The notes beneath the pieces were generated by a model. It saw only the letters and a list, made by a program, of their open reading frames with translations, ran no database searches and was not told the origin of the DNA. The translations under genes were made by a program, and so were the position numbers. Below are positions 7,695-16,872 of a stretch of DNA of 39,820 bases, piece after piece. The DNA comes from Hyphomicrobiales bacterium (lineage in GTDB: Bacteria; Pseudomonadota; Alphaproteobacteria; Rhizobiales; JAJFHC01), in NCBI GenBank assembly GCA_021775835.1, contig JAJFHC010000148.1, positions 1 through 39,820 of the forward strand, given 5' to 3'. The stretch's first letter is position 1; the number at the start of each line of letters is the position of its first letter.

Positions 7695-9317
7695 TCAGTT
7701 CTTCAGTTTTGTCGACGTGACGCCAGGCTTGCGCCGGGGCAAGGGTACACCGCCCGGGGTTGTGCTGGCCGGTATCACCGTCGGACGTTTGCGTGGTTTC
7801 GCAATGCTGCCCGTAATGGAGGGTGCATTGCCGCCTGCGGTTTGTGTCCGCTCGAGACTTGATGCCGGTGGTGCCGCCGGTGGCGGTGCGGTCCGGCTGT
7901 CGATCTGATCCAGTTCCTGGATCAGTTGTGCAATCCCGAAATCCGACTTGTGGGCCCTGTTGATGGTGAAGGGCTCGCCTGACGAAACCGGGGCAAGAGA
8001 CGCCACTTGGGTTAGCTTGCCCACATCCCGCCTGTCTGATTTTGCCGCCCGCATGATCCGGAAACCCTGATCCTGAGACGACAGACCCGCAATGTCTTCT
8101 GTCAGACCTGAAGAACCGCTGCGCCCGGCAGCCGGTGAAAGGCTCGCCACTTTGCGTTGCAGGGCAGTGTTCGTGTCAATTCCAATTTCGGGCTCATTGA
8201 CCGGGACTGTCGGCACGGTTCCGGTGACTCTCCGGGTTGGGACAACCGGCGGCGGCGGCGCGCGCAGGTCTTCAGATACAATGCTCGCATCACTGCCGGA
8301 GTTTGATCCGCCAAGGGACGCTAATGTAATCTCGCCGCTGCTGCTATCAGGGGCTGCCGGATCGGTATCAGGGATCGTAATCGGCCTTGAGTTGGCGAGA
8401 ACGAAGCCCGATCGTGTCTTGTCTGGGATTCCTGCCGGCTGATCGAGGCGAACAAACGCCGTTGAACCGTCCGTATTCGACGGTGCACTGGCAAGATTAG
8501 CGCCAACCACCGACGTCGGCTTGTCCAACTGGGCGACCAAGGTGCCGGAATTGCCCGGTTTAGCGAGCAACGCTGCGAGACGCACCGGATTGGAACGGGG
8601 AATTGGTATCGCATTGGCGACCTGCAGGGCTTTGGTCCGCTTGGCCAGGAGAATTGGTGCCTGTTTGGCCGGGCGCTGTCTGGTCTTCTTGTTGCGGAAC
8701 AACCGTGCAAGCTGTTGCTTTTTCATGCGCGGCCAGTGGCGTACGCTGCCTGTGTCGATATGCACAAAACCATATTTGCCGGAGCGGGGGTAGTAGCCGA
8801 CGCCGCCGCGTTCTCGCAGCAAGGCGGACTCGCGAAGTTTCTTGAGCGGCACATCGGGGAAATAAACATCTGCCGCCTTGCCGCGCAGGTGGAGGCTGCG
8901 GCTGGCAACATTGCGTCCGATGCGTTTCAGCATCTTGTTGGTCTTGGGCGACCTGAATCCGGAAATGATGTGAATTGGTTTCTTGGCGCCAAGTTCGGTG
9001 TGCAATTCCCACAACAGATCGACCAGTTGGGGATCGATGAGAATCGGGGTCTTGGATCTCCAGTCGCGCAGGAACTTGTTAATCTTGCGCATGGCAGACG
9101 GGACATATTGCCCGTCACGCTTGTAGGTTACCCGGATCTTTTCCTTGGTGTGAGTGAAGTACATAGAGATGGTCCGGGTCTGACCGGCGGCCTTCACGTC
9201 TCCAAGATAACCTGGTACTGCAACAACACCGCTCATGGTCACAGCAAGGCCAATGGCGATGCACTGCGTCATGCGTCGCCATTTCGTCTGTGTTGCCGTT
9301 GTGCTGTTCTTCAGCAA
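7695..9317 (-). CDS. DUF882 / MepK-like peptidoglycan endopeptidase with long tail
   Basis: A 540-residue protein with a TTG start at 9317, supported by GAGGG about 9 bp upstream; an ATG 15 codons later is the alternative. Residues 16-45 are a signal peptide. About 48-200 is the DUF882/peptidase M15_2 domain: SGFRSPKTN (119-127), SLHLRGKAADV with His143 and Asp150, and FVHIDTG with His186, a zinc-ligand set of LAS-type peptidases. E. coli MepK (YcbK) of this family cleaves 3-3 (DAP-DAP) crosslinks. The remaining 340 residues are low complexity (Pro, Ser, Ala), ending in basic PLPRRKP, much longer than E. coli MepK. The L,D-transpeptidase gene upstream makes such crosslinks, and ycbB-ycbK are also neighbours in E. 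coli. Confidence 0.88.
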   Translation of the reverse strand: MLKNSTTATQTKWRRMTQCIAIGLAVTMSGVVAVPGYLGDVKAAGQTRTISMYFTHTKEKIRVTYKRDGQYVPSAMRKINKFLRDWRSKTPILIDPQLVDLLWELHTELGAKKPIHIISGFRSPKTNKMLKRIGRNVASRSLHLRGKAADVYFPDVPLKKLRESALLRERGGVGYYPRSGKYGFVHIDTGSVRHWPRMKKQQLARLFRNKKTRQRPAKQAPILLAKRTKALQVANAIPIPRSNPVRLAALLAKPGNSGTLVAQLDKPTSVVGANLASAPSNTDGSTAFVRLDQPAGIPDKTRSGFVLANSRPITIPDTDPAAPDSSSGEITLASLGGSNSGSDASIVSEDLRAPPPPVVPTRRVTGTVPTVPVNEPEIGIDTNTALQRKVASLSPAAGRSGSSGLTEDIAGLSSQDQGFRIMRAAKSDRRDVGKLTQVASLAPVSSGEPFTINRAHKSDFGIAQLIQELDQIDSRTAPPPAAPPASSLERTQTAGGNAPSITGSIAKPRKRPTVIPASTTPGGVPLPRRKPGVTSTKLKN

Positions 9318-9505
9318 AAATCAAATCCCTCAAGACACGGGCACCGAAAATTCGGATACCGCTATGTTGGGTCCAACCCTGATTTAGCCTCGCCGGTCGT
9401 CGTGCCGGACTTTTAAACTATCAGGAGCCGGAACACACAGTGCATTACACGGGCCCGGTTCCCAAATATCTCATACCACTATGCTTAATACGCAGTTAAA
9501 CTTGT

Positions 9506-11272
9506 CTAATTCATGGCAATTTGAACGTCGTCCAGCGCTTGAATCAGCCTGGCATCGCGCCGGTACATGTCTCTTTTGAAAGTCAACTCACCATTTCCGT
9601 CGGTCCAGGCAGTGAAATACGTCAGGTGAATAGGGACTTTCCGCTTGAGATTGATACGCTGGTTTACGCCTGTGTTGATCATGCGCTTGATTCTTCCCGC
9701 ACTCCAGCCCTTGTCTGACCGCAACAGGATCTCAGCAAGCCGTTGTGGATTGTGCAACCGAACGCAACCATGACTGAAGGCCCGTGCCGACCTCTTGAAA
9801 AGGCTCTTTGTCGGCGTGTCGTGCAGATAAATGTTGTGCCTGTTGGGGAACATGAACTTCAGGCGTCCAAGGGCATTGCGCGGACCCGGTGGTTGCCGGA
9901 AATGAAAATTGAAAGTTTCCTTCTCGACTTCATCCCAGTAAACGTCTTCGGAATAGATCTGCTCACGCGTGCCGCCACCATTGTAGAAGACTTCATAACC
10001 CTGGCGCGCCAGGTAGGATGGATCGGTCACAAGTTTGGGCAGCATTTCCTTGGTTGCAATCGAACGGGGCACGTTCCAGTACGGATTGAAGACGATATAA
10101 GACATGGAATTGCTGATCACCGGGGTCTGGTGCTTCGGTTTGCCGACGATGACGCGAGCCTTGTGGGTTATCGAGTCATTGTCCATCAGGCGCAGTTCGT
10201 AAGCGGCCTGATTGACGATAATGTATCGGCTTCCCAGATTGTCCGGCAGCCAGCGCATGCGTTCCATATTGGCTGTCAGCGTGCGAATTTGCGATTCGTA
10301 GGTGCCGTTCAATGCGTTTATCGTCGATCCGCCGATAATGCCGTCGACACTCAAACCGCGTTTTTTCTGGAAAGACCTGACGGCATTTGCCAGCGAGCCG
10401 TCATAGGTGATCGATGTCAGTATGGCTTCCGAGGTCCGAACCGGCACGTCCTCGCTTTGTTCACTATCGAGATGCGTGTCTTCGGAAACATCAAGCTGAT
10501 AGGAACCCAGTTCGATCAGACGGCGGCGAATGGCCTCGATTCTGGGGTCGTCCTCTCCGGGGCGGATGACGCGACCTCCCGGAATCGGTTCGGACGTCAT
10601 GTGTTTGGCCAAACTTCTGTATTTGGACAGGGCGGACCGGAACTTCGCGTACTCTGCCAACTTTGGGAAAAGGCCTGCAAGATAGTCGCCTGGAGTATCC
10701 GAGTCCGACAGGTTCTCCAAGGCCAGCGACGGGTCTACGGCCTTTGGCTTGACAGACATGTTTGAGTCGACCCGTTTGGGAATGAGCCGTCCAGCTGTCG
10801 CATGGCGGGCATACATGAGTGCCGCGCGGGTTACTTCGATCTCAAGCCGGGCAAGGGATACCGGGTCGTTGCCCAGAGCCGCACCGTCGTCAGTAAACCC
10901 GTTCAGGGAAGCGGGCAGATAATCCAATGGACGCAAGCCGTCCTTGTCCGCTTCCGACAATTGGGCGAGCACCTTGCGTGCGCGTTCATTCAGCCCTTCG
11001 TTCAGAACCCAGATCGGTTCAAAATCACGAACTGCATAAAATGCCCCTACATGCTTGCGCATATGTCCCGGCAAGGTAAAGCGTTGGGACTGCTTGGCAG
11101 CAAGAAACCGGCGAATGGATGAGGGAACCGTTTGAATCGAGGGTTCCGACGCCGTGCTGTCCAATGTCGTGGATTCATCCAAGACAGGCTCAACAACAGA
11201 CGCATCTTGCGCAAGGGCGGGCGTCACCATCAAACCTGCGATTACCGAATACGCAAAAATTCTTGTGGACAC
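9506..11272 (-). CDS. L,D-transpeptidase, YcbB/LdtD type
   Basis: A 588-residue protein. The GTG at 11272 is preferred over the ATG at 11290 because AAAGGG sits 6-7 bp before it and the product starts on a signal peptide (STRIFAYSVIAGLM...ALAQDA). It forms 3-3 peptidoglycan crosslinks in the periplasm. Order: an N-terminal helical scaffold (about 50-280), a peptidoglycan-binding helix set (LANAVRSFQKKRGLSVDGII, about 294-313), then the YkuD domain with SHGCVRL carrying the catalytic Cys503. FNPYWNVP and HDTPTKSLF are further YcbB-type landmarks. The MepK-like gene lies 188 bp downstream on the same strand. Confidence 0.93.
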   Translation of the reverse strand: MSTRIFAYSVIAGLMVTPALAQDASVVEPVLDESTTLDSTASEPSIQTVPSSIRRFLAAKQSQRFTLPGHMRKHVGAFYAVRDFEPIWVLNEGLNERARKVLAQLSEADKDGLRPLDYLPASLNGFTDDGAALGNDPVSLARLEIEVTRAALMYARHATAGRLIPKRVDSNMSVKPKAVDPSLALENLSDSDTPGDYLAGLFPKLAEYAKFRSALSKYRSLAKHMTSEPIPGGRVIRPGEDDPRIEAIRRRLIELGSYQLDVSEDTHLDSEQSEDVPVRTSEAILTSITYDGSLANAVRSFQKKRGLSVDGIIGGSTINALNGTYESQIRTLTANMERMRWLPDNLGSRYIIVNQAAYELRLMDNDSITHKARVIVGKPKHQTPVISNSMSYIVFNPYWNVPRSIATKEMLPKLVTDPSYLARQGYEVFYNGGGTREQIYSEDVYWDEVEKETFNFHFRQPPGPRNALGRLKFMFPNRHNIYLHDTPTKSLFKRSARAFSHGCVRLHNPQRLAEILLRSDKGWSAGRIKRMINTGVNQRINLKRKVPIHLTYFTAWTDGNGELTFKRDMYRRDARLIQALDDVQIAMN

Positions 11273-11400
11273 TACTTGCCCTTTCCCCATCGAGACACTC
11301 TAGAATTTATGGTGTTGTAGGTGTCATTTCAATAGCCTACACGGTCTCCGATTGTCGGATTTTCAGTCAGTGTGTCTTGGGAGTAACGCCAAATTCGAGG

Positions 11401-12897
11401 CTATTCCTCAAGGCCAAGGTCACGGACTTTCCTGTACAGGGTCGAACGACCAATGCCCAACTTGCGGGCAACCTCAGACATATGCCCGCGATAGCGCTCG
11501 AGAGCAAGTCGAATCATGTCTGCTTCGATATCTTCCAGCGGCCGGATTTGCCCCGACTGTGTCAGGGCCGGGATGCCGAGTGCGGTGCCTCCAGCGGGAT
11601 CGCGCTGGAAAACCGTGGTCTCCGAAACGGTGCCGCCGATAATCGATGGGCCACAAGGCGCGTTGTGCTGGACAATCGGCTCAGGCACAGGCGGAATGCG
11701 TGCTTCAAACCCTTCCACGAGGGCTGCAATCTGAGGAAAATCGTCAATAGTCAACACGTTGCCATCGCATAAAACAACGGCGCGGAAAACCGTATTCTCG
11801 AGCTGGCGGACGTTCCCGGGCCAGGAATAGGATTGCAACATCTGAACCCCCTCGGGAGAGATCTCGGTTATTTTTTTACCTTCCTCGATCGCGAATCTTG
11901 CGATGAAATGCGTCACCAGGTTCGGAATATCTTCCGGGCGCTGCTTCAAAGGCGGGACAGTGATGGGGAAGACGTTAAGCCGGTAATAGAGGTCTTCCCT
12001 GAAAAGACCCTCCTTGACCATGTCGATCATGTTGCGGTTGGTGGCGGATATCAGACGTATATCGACCTTAACGGGACGTTTGGCGCCGACCGGATCGACT
12101 TCACCTTCCTGAAGTGCGCGCAGCAGCTTTACCTGAATGTCGAGGGGAAGCTCACCGACCTCGTCCAGGAACAACGTGCCGCCGTCGGCTTCCTGGAACT
12201 TGCCCGTGTGCTTGTCCGACGCACCGGTAAATGCACCTTTCTCGTGACCAAACAATATGCTTTCGACAAGGTTTTCCGGGAGCGCGCCACAGTTGACCGT
12301 AACGAACGGCTTGCCGCGCCGGTCGCTCGCGCCCTGAATTGCCCGGGCAACCATTTCCTTGCCGACGCCACTTTCGCCTTCGATAAGAATTGGAATATTC
12401 GACTGGGCTGCGCGTTCGCCGAGGCGGATAACCTGAGCCATGCCGGGGCTAGATGCAATCAGGTCGTCAAACGAAAGCATGCCTTCGTTCTTTTTCGACA
12501 GCCGGGAAATCTCGCCAGCCAGAACATTGACCTTCAGCGCATTCTTGATGGAAACCTGCAACCGTTCCGGGCTGACAGGTTTGACGACAAAATCGTCTGC
12601 GCCGGCCCGCATCGCGTTAACCACGACATCGATGCCGCCGTGGGCGGTTTGCACGATCACCGGCAGATTGGCGTGGACCGGCTTGCATTTTTCCAGCACG
12701 CCCATACCGTCCAATCCCGGCATCACGAGGTCCAGGATCATCACGGAGACATCCGATCCTTGAGGGCCGTTGAGGATCTGCAGAGCGGTTTCGCCACCGT
12801 CCGCTGTCATCACCCGATAACCGAAACGCTTGATGTTCTCTTCCAGAATGCGGCGTTGGGACGGATCGTCGTCAACCACCAGGACAAGCTGTGCCAT
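11401..12897 (-). CDS. NtrC-type sigma54-dependent response regulator
   Basis: A 498-residue protein from the ATG at 12897; the frame is open upstream to 12999 but [11 protein letters not shown] is the normal receiver start. The receiver (1-120) has the acidic pocket, phosphoacceptor Asp56 in LDLVMP, Thr84 and Lys106. The AAA+ domain (about 143-370) has Walker A GESGVGKE (174-181), the sigma54-contact loop GAFTGA (221-226) and Walker B TLFLDE. The C-terminal Fis-type helix-turn-helix includes [17 protein letters not shown]. It should activate sigma54 promoters when phosphorylated. No histidine kinase gene is beside it, so it is an orphan in this window. The linker at about 400-450 is long and proline-rich. 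Target genes cannot be named. Confidence 0.92.
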   Translation of the reverse strand: MAQLVLVVDDDPSQRRILEENIKRFGYRVMTADGGETALQILNGPQGSDVSVMILDLVMPGLDGMGVLEKCKPVHANLPVIVQTAHGGIDVVVNAMRAGADDFVVKPVSPERLQVSIKNALKVNVLAGEISRLSKKNEGMLSFDDLIASSPGMAQVIRLGERAAQSNIPILIEGESGVGKEMVARAIQGASDRRGKPFVTVNCGALPENLVESILFGHEKGAFTGASDKHTGKFQEADGGTLFLDEVGELPLDIQVKLLRALQEGEVDPVGAKRPVKVDIRLISATNRNMIDMVKEGLFREDLYYRLNVFPITVPPLKQRPEDIPNLVTHFIARFAIEEGKKITEISPEGVQMLQSYSWPGNVRQLENTVFRAVVLCDGNVLTIDDFPQIAALVEGFEARIPPVPEPIVQHNAPCGPSIIGGTVSETTVFQRDPAGGTALGIPALTQSGQIRPLEDIEADMIRLALERYRGHMSEVARKLGIGRSTLYRKVRDLGLEE

Positions 12898-13226
12898 GCC
12901 GATACTCTCAACTTTCTTGTTGTCGTCCTGCCCCCCAATGAGCGAACGAAATTCCCCTTCAGACACAGGCAACAGCTGATGTTGCGTCCGGCCGAACATG
13001 ACTCATATTGGGACATAACGGTAAAGGGGAACTTAAGGATGGGTGAATGAATGGTTACCGGCATCGAGGAGAACATTTCGGTGATTGGCTGGGCGCCGGG
13101 TTGAAGACTGCACCGGCTTGAGCAATATAGTGCGCATATCGATGTGGACCGTCGTCGTGCCAGGGATGGCGACTGGCCGTTTTGAGCGATGATTGGCGTC
13201 TATTTTTCAAAGGAAAGAACTCGAAA
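12898..13226. other. Divergent intergenic region of 329 bp
   Basis: It separates the response regulator from the M3 peptidase gene. On the plus strand TTGAAG (13101-13106) with AATATA/TATAGT (13124-13131) at 17-19 bp is a possible promoter for the peptidase. No -24/-12 (sigma54) promoter was recognised, so autoregulation by the response regulator through sigma54 is not supported. No gene or strong hairpin was found. Confidence 0.4.
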
Positions 13227-15071
13227 ATGCAATTTCCGAAACCGACCAAGGCTGCAGCAGACGGTGCAGACGCGCAAAAGGCGGTCGATGCCGAAGCGCT
13301 TGGAGTGCTGCCTGAATGGAACCTGACAGACCTGTTTCCGGCGATGGATTCCGACGAGCTTGCCGCGGCCTTCGAAGAAGCGGAGACGCTGGCCGACCGG
13401 TTTCAGCTAACCTACAAGGGCAAACTGAGCGATCTGGCTTCGGGCCCGAATGCCGCTGGAAAACTGGCAGCGTCGATTTCCGAATATGAAGGATTACAGG
13501 AAATTGCCGGACGGATCGCGTCCTATGCGGGGTTGACTTACGCGGGGGATACAACCGACCCGGAAAGGGCAAAGTTCTATGGCGACACTCAGGACCGCCT
13601 GACAACACTGGGTACCCAGCTGCTGTTTTTTGAACTGGAACTCAACCGGATTGACGATGACACCATGTCCGCGGCCCTGGCGGACGTGGCACTTCATCAC
13701 TATGCGCCCTGGGTTATCGACCTACGCAAGGAACGTCCGTTTCAGCTCGATGACCAGATTGAAAAACTGTTTCACGAGAAGTCGGTCACCGGACGTTCGG
13801 CCTGGAACCGCCTGTTCGACGAAACCATCAGTGCGCTGGAGTTTGACGTGGACGGTCAGTCCCTGACAATCGAACCGACACTGAACATGCTGGTCAATCC
13901 GGACGAGGATGTACGTCATTCGGCCCATAAAGCGCTGGTTGCCACCTTCAGCGACAACTTGCGCACATTTTCCCTGATCACGAATACCCTCGCCAAGGAC
14001 AAGGAAATCTCCGACCGCTGGCGCAACTTCGACGATATTGCGGACTCACGTCATCTGGCGAACCGTGTGGAACGTCCTGTGGTGGATGCGCTCGAGGCTG
14101 CGGTTAAGGCGGCTCATCCACAGCTTTCGCACCGCTACTACGCTCTCAAGGCGAAATGGATGGGCAAGGAGTTCCTCAATTCCTGGGACCGCAATGCGCC
14201 CCTGCCGGACACCGATCGCAAGACCATTGCCTGGTCCGATGCCAGAACAACCGTCCTTGAGGCCTATGGTGAATTCGATCCACAAATGACTCAGATCGCG
14301 GCTCAGTTCTTCGACAAGGGCTGGATCGATGCACCGGTAAGGCCGGGCAAGTCGCCCGGCGCCTTTGCCCATCCTACGGTTCCTAGCGCGCATCCTTATG
14401 TGCTGGTGAACTACCAGGGCAAGGTTCGCGACGTCATGACACTGGCGCACGAACTTGGTCACGGCGTCCACCAGGTGCTCGCCGGAGGGCAGGGCGCACT
14501 GATGGCCCAAACGCCGTTGACTCTGGCGGAAACCGCCAGTGTGTTCGGCGAGATGCTGACGTTCCGGTCCCTCCTCAACAACGCCACAGACGCGGCCGCG
14601 CGCAAGACGCTGCTGGCATCAAAGGTCGAGGATATGCTCAACACCGTGGTGCGCCAGATTGCGTTTTACTCGTTTGAGCGCAAGATCCATACCGCGCGTC
14701 GCGAAGGCGAGCTGACGTCCGAGCAGATAGGCGAAATATGGATGTCCGTTCAGGGCGATAGCCTGGGACCTGCCGTCAGGTTCGGTCCGGGGTACGAGAC
14801 GTTCTGGTGCTACATCCCGCATTTCATCCATTCGCCTTTCTACGTATACGCGTACGCCTTCGGCGATTGTCTGGTGAATTCGCTTTACGGCCTTTACGAG
14901 AAAACGCCGGACGGCTTTGTTGAAAAGTATTTCGACATGCTCAAGGCAGGTGGGTCAAAACACCACTCCGAACTGCTGGCGCCTTTCGGTCTCGACGCGG
15001 CAGACCCGGCATTCTGGTCGATCGGCCTGAGCCTGATTTCCGGCATGATCGACGAACTGGAGGCGCTGTAA
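13227..15071 (+). CDS. M3 family oligoendopeptidase (PepF type)
   Basis: A 614-residue cytoplasmic metallopeptidase. The ATG at 13227 has AAAGGAAAG upstream and is preferred over a TTG at 13182. It cleaves short peptides, probably in peptide turnover or signal-peptide clearance. The zinc site is intact: HELGH with His408, Glu409 and His412, and the downstream ligand region LAETASVFGE (Glu435). The N-terminal 200 residues match the PepF helical lobe (for example WNLTDLFPAMDSDEL). The length is usual for PepF (about 600). The AarF-like gene follows after 3 bp, so the two are co-transcribed, though no functional link is known. Confidence 0.93.
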   Translation: MQFPKPTKAAADGADAQKAVDAEALGVLPEWNLTDLFPAMDSDELAAAFEEAETLADRFQLTYKGKLSDLASGPNAAGKLAASISEYEGLQEIAGRIASYAGLTYAGDTTDPERAKFYGDTQDRLTTLGTQLLFFELELNRIDDDTMSAALADVALHHYAPWVIDLRKERPFQLDDQIEKLFHEKSVTGRSAWNRLFDETISALEFDVDGQSLTIEPTLNMLVNPDEDVRHSAHKALVATFSDNLRTFSLITNTLAKDKEISDRWRNFDDIADSRHLANRVERPVVDALEAAVKAAHPQLSHRYYALKAKWMGKEFLNSWDRNAPLPDTDRKTIAWSDARTTVLEAYGEFDPQMTQIAAQFFDKGWIDAPVRPGKSPGAFAHPTVPSAHPYVLVNYQGKVRDVMTLAHELGHGVHQVLAGGQGALMAQTPLTLAETASVFGEMLTFRSLLNNATDAAARKTLLASKVEDMLNTVVRQIAFYSFERKIHTARREGELTSEQIGEIWMSVQGDSLGPAVRFGPGYETFWCYIPHFIHSPFYVYAYAFGDCLVNSLYGLYEKTPDGFVEKYFDMLKAGGSKHHSELLAPFGLDAADPAFWSIGLSLISGMIDELEAL

Positions 15072-15074
15072 ACA

Positions 15075-16478
15075 TTGGCGGATTCCACCGGCAAGGAAAG
15101 TGGCAGGGATACAGAGGCCAACCGGTTATCGGGTCGGGTCAAACGGTACACTCGTGTCGGCACGAATGTGGGCATGGTGGCGGCGAAGCTTGCGGGCAAC
15201 CGGCTCATGGGCGGCGACCGGGACAAAGGTACAGAGGCGGCGGATCTGCGGGCGGCTCTCGGCGGACTAAAGGGGCCGCTGATGAAAGTGGCGCAGCTCA
15301 TGGCAACCATTCCCGATGCGTTGCCGGCCGAGTATGCCGCCGAACTCTCGCAACTCCAGGCCCATGCCCCTTCGATGGGATGGCCCTTCGTGCGGCGCCG
15401 GATGGCTGCCGAACTCGGCGCCGACTGGAGGACGAAATTCGGCTCCTTCGAACGCGAGGCCGCAGCTGCAGCTTCCCTGGGGCAAGTCCATCGCGCCTCA
15501 ACTTCTGACGGCACGGCGCTGGCGTGCAAACTGCAATACCCCGACATGCAGTCCGCGGTGGAAGCAGATCTGGGTCAACTCAAGCTGATCTTCGCGATCC
15601 ATCGCCGCATGGACCCGGCTATCGATACTAGTCAGATCGCCGAGGAAATCGGGGCCCGCCTGCGCGAAGAGTTGGACTATGATCGCGAAGCCCGGCACAT
15701 GCGGCTTTATGCCGGAATTCTCTCCTCCATCGACACCATCCGGGTGCCGGAGGTCTATGACGAATTGTCGACCGGGCGGCTTCTGTCGATGTCGTGGCTC
15801 GACGGCCAGCCGCTGCTCGATTTCAAGGACCACCATCTCGATGCGCGCAATCTTCTGGGCGAACACATGTTCCAGGCGTGGTGGATGCCGTTCAGCCGTT
15901 TTGGCGTAATCCACGGGGACCCGCATCTGGGCAATTATGCCGCGACAGTTAACGAGACTAATGATCCTACGGGGATCAATCTGCTCGATTATGGCTGTAT
16001 CCGGTTGTTCCCGGTCAGGTTTGTCGGCGGTGTCATCGATCTTTATCAAGGTTTGCAGCGGGATAACCGGGAGCAGATCGTCCATGCCTATGAGACCTGG
16101 GGATTCCGAAACCTGAGTAATGATCTGATCGACACGCTGAACATCTGGGCGGGGTTCATTTACGGGCCCCTGCTTGAAGATCGCGTGCGTACCGTAGCCG
16201 ACGGTGTGAGCCCCGGACAATACGGCCGCAAACAGGCGTTCCTGGTCCACAAAGCCCTCAAGGAAAAGGGGCCTGTGACGGTGCCAAGGGAGTTTGTCTT
16301 CATGGACCGCGCCGCAATCGGGCTCGGCAGCGTGTTCCTGCATTTGCAGGCCGAACTCAATTACTATCAGTTGTTCAATCAGATGATCGACGGCTTCGAT
16401 CTGGAAGAACTGGCGGCCCGGCAGGGTGCTGCGCTGGATGCCCAGCGAATTCCGCGCCCCGAAGACATCGACCAATGA
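15075..16478 (+). CDS. ABC1/AarF (UbiB-like) atypical kinase
   Basis: A 467-residue protein with a TTG start at 15075, 3 bp after the peptidase stop; the ribosome site GGAGG lies inside the end of that gene, suggesting coupling. The ABC1 family is related to UbiB/COQ8, protein-kinase-like ATPases that support ubiquinone biosynthesis. Seen: LKGPLMKVAQLMA, with KVAQ in place of the usual KxGQ; an alanine-rich nucleotide loop (AAAASLGQVHRA); LEELDYDREA-like residues (REELDYDREARHM); HGDPHLGNY with the DxHxGN catalytic motif; and LLDYGCIR in the DFG position. There is no C-terminal membrane pair like that of E. coli UbiB. A soluble lipid-head kinase or ATPase is likely; the substrate is unknown. 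Confidence 0.88.
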   Translation: MADSTGKESGRDTEANRLSGRVKRYTRVGTNVGMVAAKLAGNRLMGGDRDKGTEAADLRAALGGLKGPLMKVAQLMATIPDALPAEYAAELSQLQAHAPSMGWPFVRRRMAAELGADWRTKFGSFEREAAAAASLGQVHRASTSDGTALACKLQYPDMQSAVEADLGQLKLIFAIHRRMDPAIDTSQIAEEIGARLREELDYDREARHMRLYAGILSSIDTIRVPEVYDELSTGRLLSMSWLDGQPLLDFKDHHLDARNLLGEHMFQAWWMPFSRFGVIHGDPHLGNYAATVNETNDPTGINLLDYGCIRLFPVRFVGGVIDLYQGLQRDNREQIVHAYETWGFRNLSNDLIDTLNIWAGFIYGPLLEDRVRTVADGVSPGQYGRKQAFLVHKALKEKGPVTVPREFVFMDRAAIGLGSVFLHLQAELNYYQLFNQMIDGFDLEELAARQGAALDAQRIPRPEDIDQ

Positions 16479-16538
16479 CCGTCTGAAATTTGGCACAAAA
16501 CCGGTCAATGTGTCGCGATGGGCCGATCATCATCTTGC

Positions 16539-16566
16539 TTGCCGGATGAGACGTGTCTGTTATATT
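16539..16566 (+). promoter_or_regulatory. Probable promoter of the coxIV-like gene and pnt genes
   Basis: TTGCCG at 16539-16544 and TATATT at 16561-16566 are 16 bp apart, about 42 bp before the ATG at 16608. The arrangement fits a sigma70 promoter reading into the small oxidase gene and possibly on into pntA. Confidence 0.4.
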
Positions 16567-16607
16567 CGCGTCCCATTCCACCCAAATACTTTTAGGGGCT
16601 CTACGGC

Positions 16608-16742
16608 ATGTCAGACGATAACGCACCCTCCATGGATTACGAAGCGCACAAGTCGACTTTCGACTCTTTTGTAGCGGTTACCAAGTGGAGTACGATCGCG
16701 TGTGCGGTCGTCCTGATCCTGATGGCTATTTTTCTGGTCTGA
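16608..16742 (+). CDS. aa3-type cytochrome c oxidase subunit IV (short)
   Basis: A 44-residue protein below normal ORF length cut-offs. The soluble N-terminal part, MSDDNAPSMDYEAHKSTFD, matches the bacterial aa3 subunit IV family (consensus around MDxxxHxxTYxxF). A single transmembrane helix follows (about residues 26-44, WSTIACAVVLILMAIFLV). The family packs against the aa3 oxidase core and is dispensable for catalysis in the organisms studied. The main cytochrome oxidase operon is not here; from memory, location beside pntA is common in alphaproteobacteria. The call is by family pattern and size. Confidence 0.85.
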   Translation: MSDDNAPSMDYEAHKSTFDSFVAVTKWSTIACAVVLILMAIFLV

Positions 16743-16804
16743 CCTTTTCGGACCACTTCTCTAGGGCGACCCTTCTCACACAATTAGGGAAGACCGGACC
16801 ATAG

Positions 16805-16826
16805 TCCCTCAACTGATTTTGAGGGA
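16805..16826 (+). promoter_or_regulatory. Perfect inverted repeat in the pntA leader
   Basis: TCCCTCAA-CTGATT-TTGAGGGA is a perfect 8-bp stem with a 6-nt loop, 46 bp before the pntA ATG. No T-run follows, so it is not a standard terminator. It could be an mRNA stem that separates coxIV and pnt expression, or an operator. Confidence 0.45.
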
Positions 16827-16872
16827 ACAGGTCATATTTCAATACCATGCAGTGCGAGGAAAGGCAGCTGTC

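Noticed and set aside
9743..10765. A 340-codon plus-strand frame opposite the L,D-transpeptidase
   Set aside because: It is a shadow of the minus-strand gene: no family motifs, no ribosome site, and the opposite strand has a full catalytic motif set.
12898..12999. 34-residue N-terminal extension of the response regulator
   Set aside because: The receiver domain begins normally at [11 protein letters not shown] and the extension shows no known domain.
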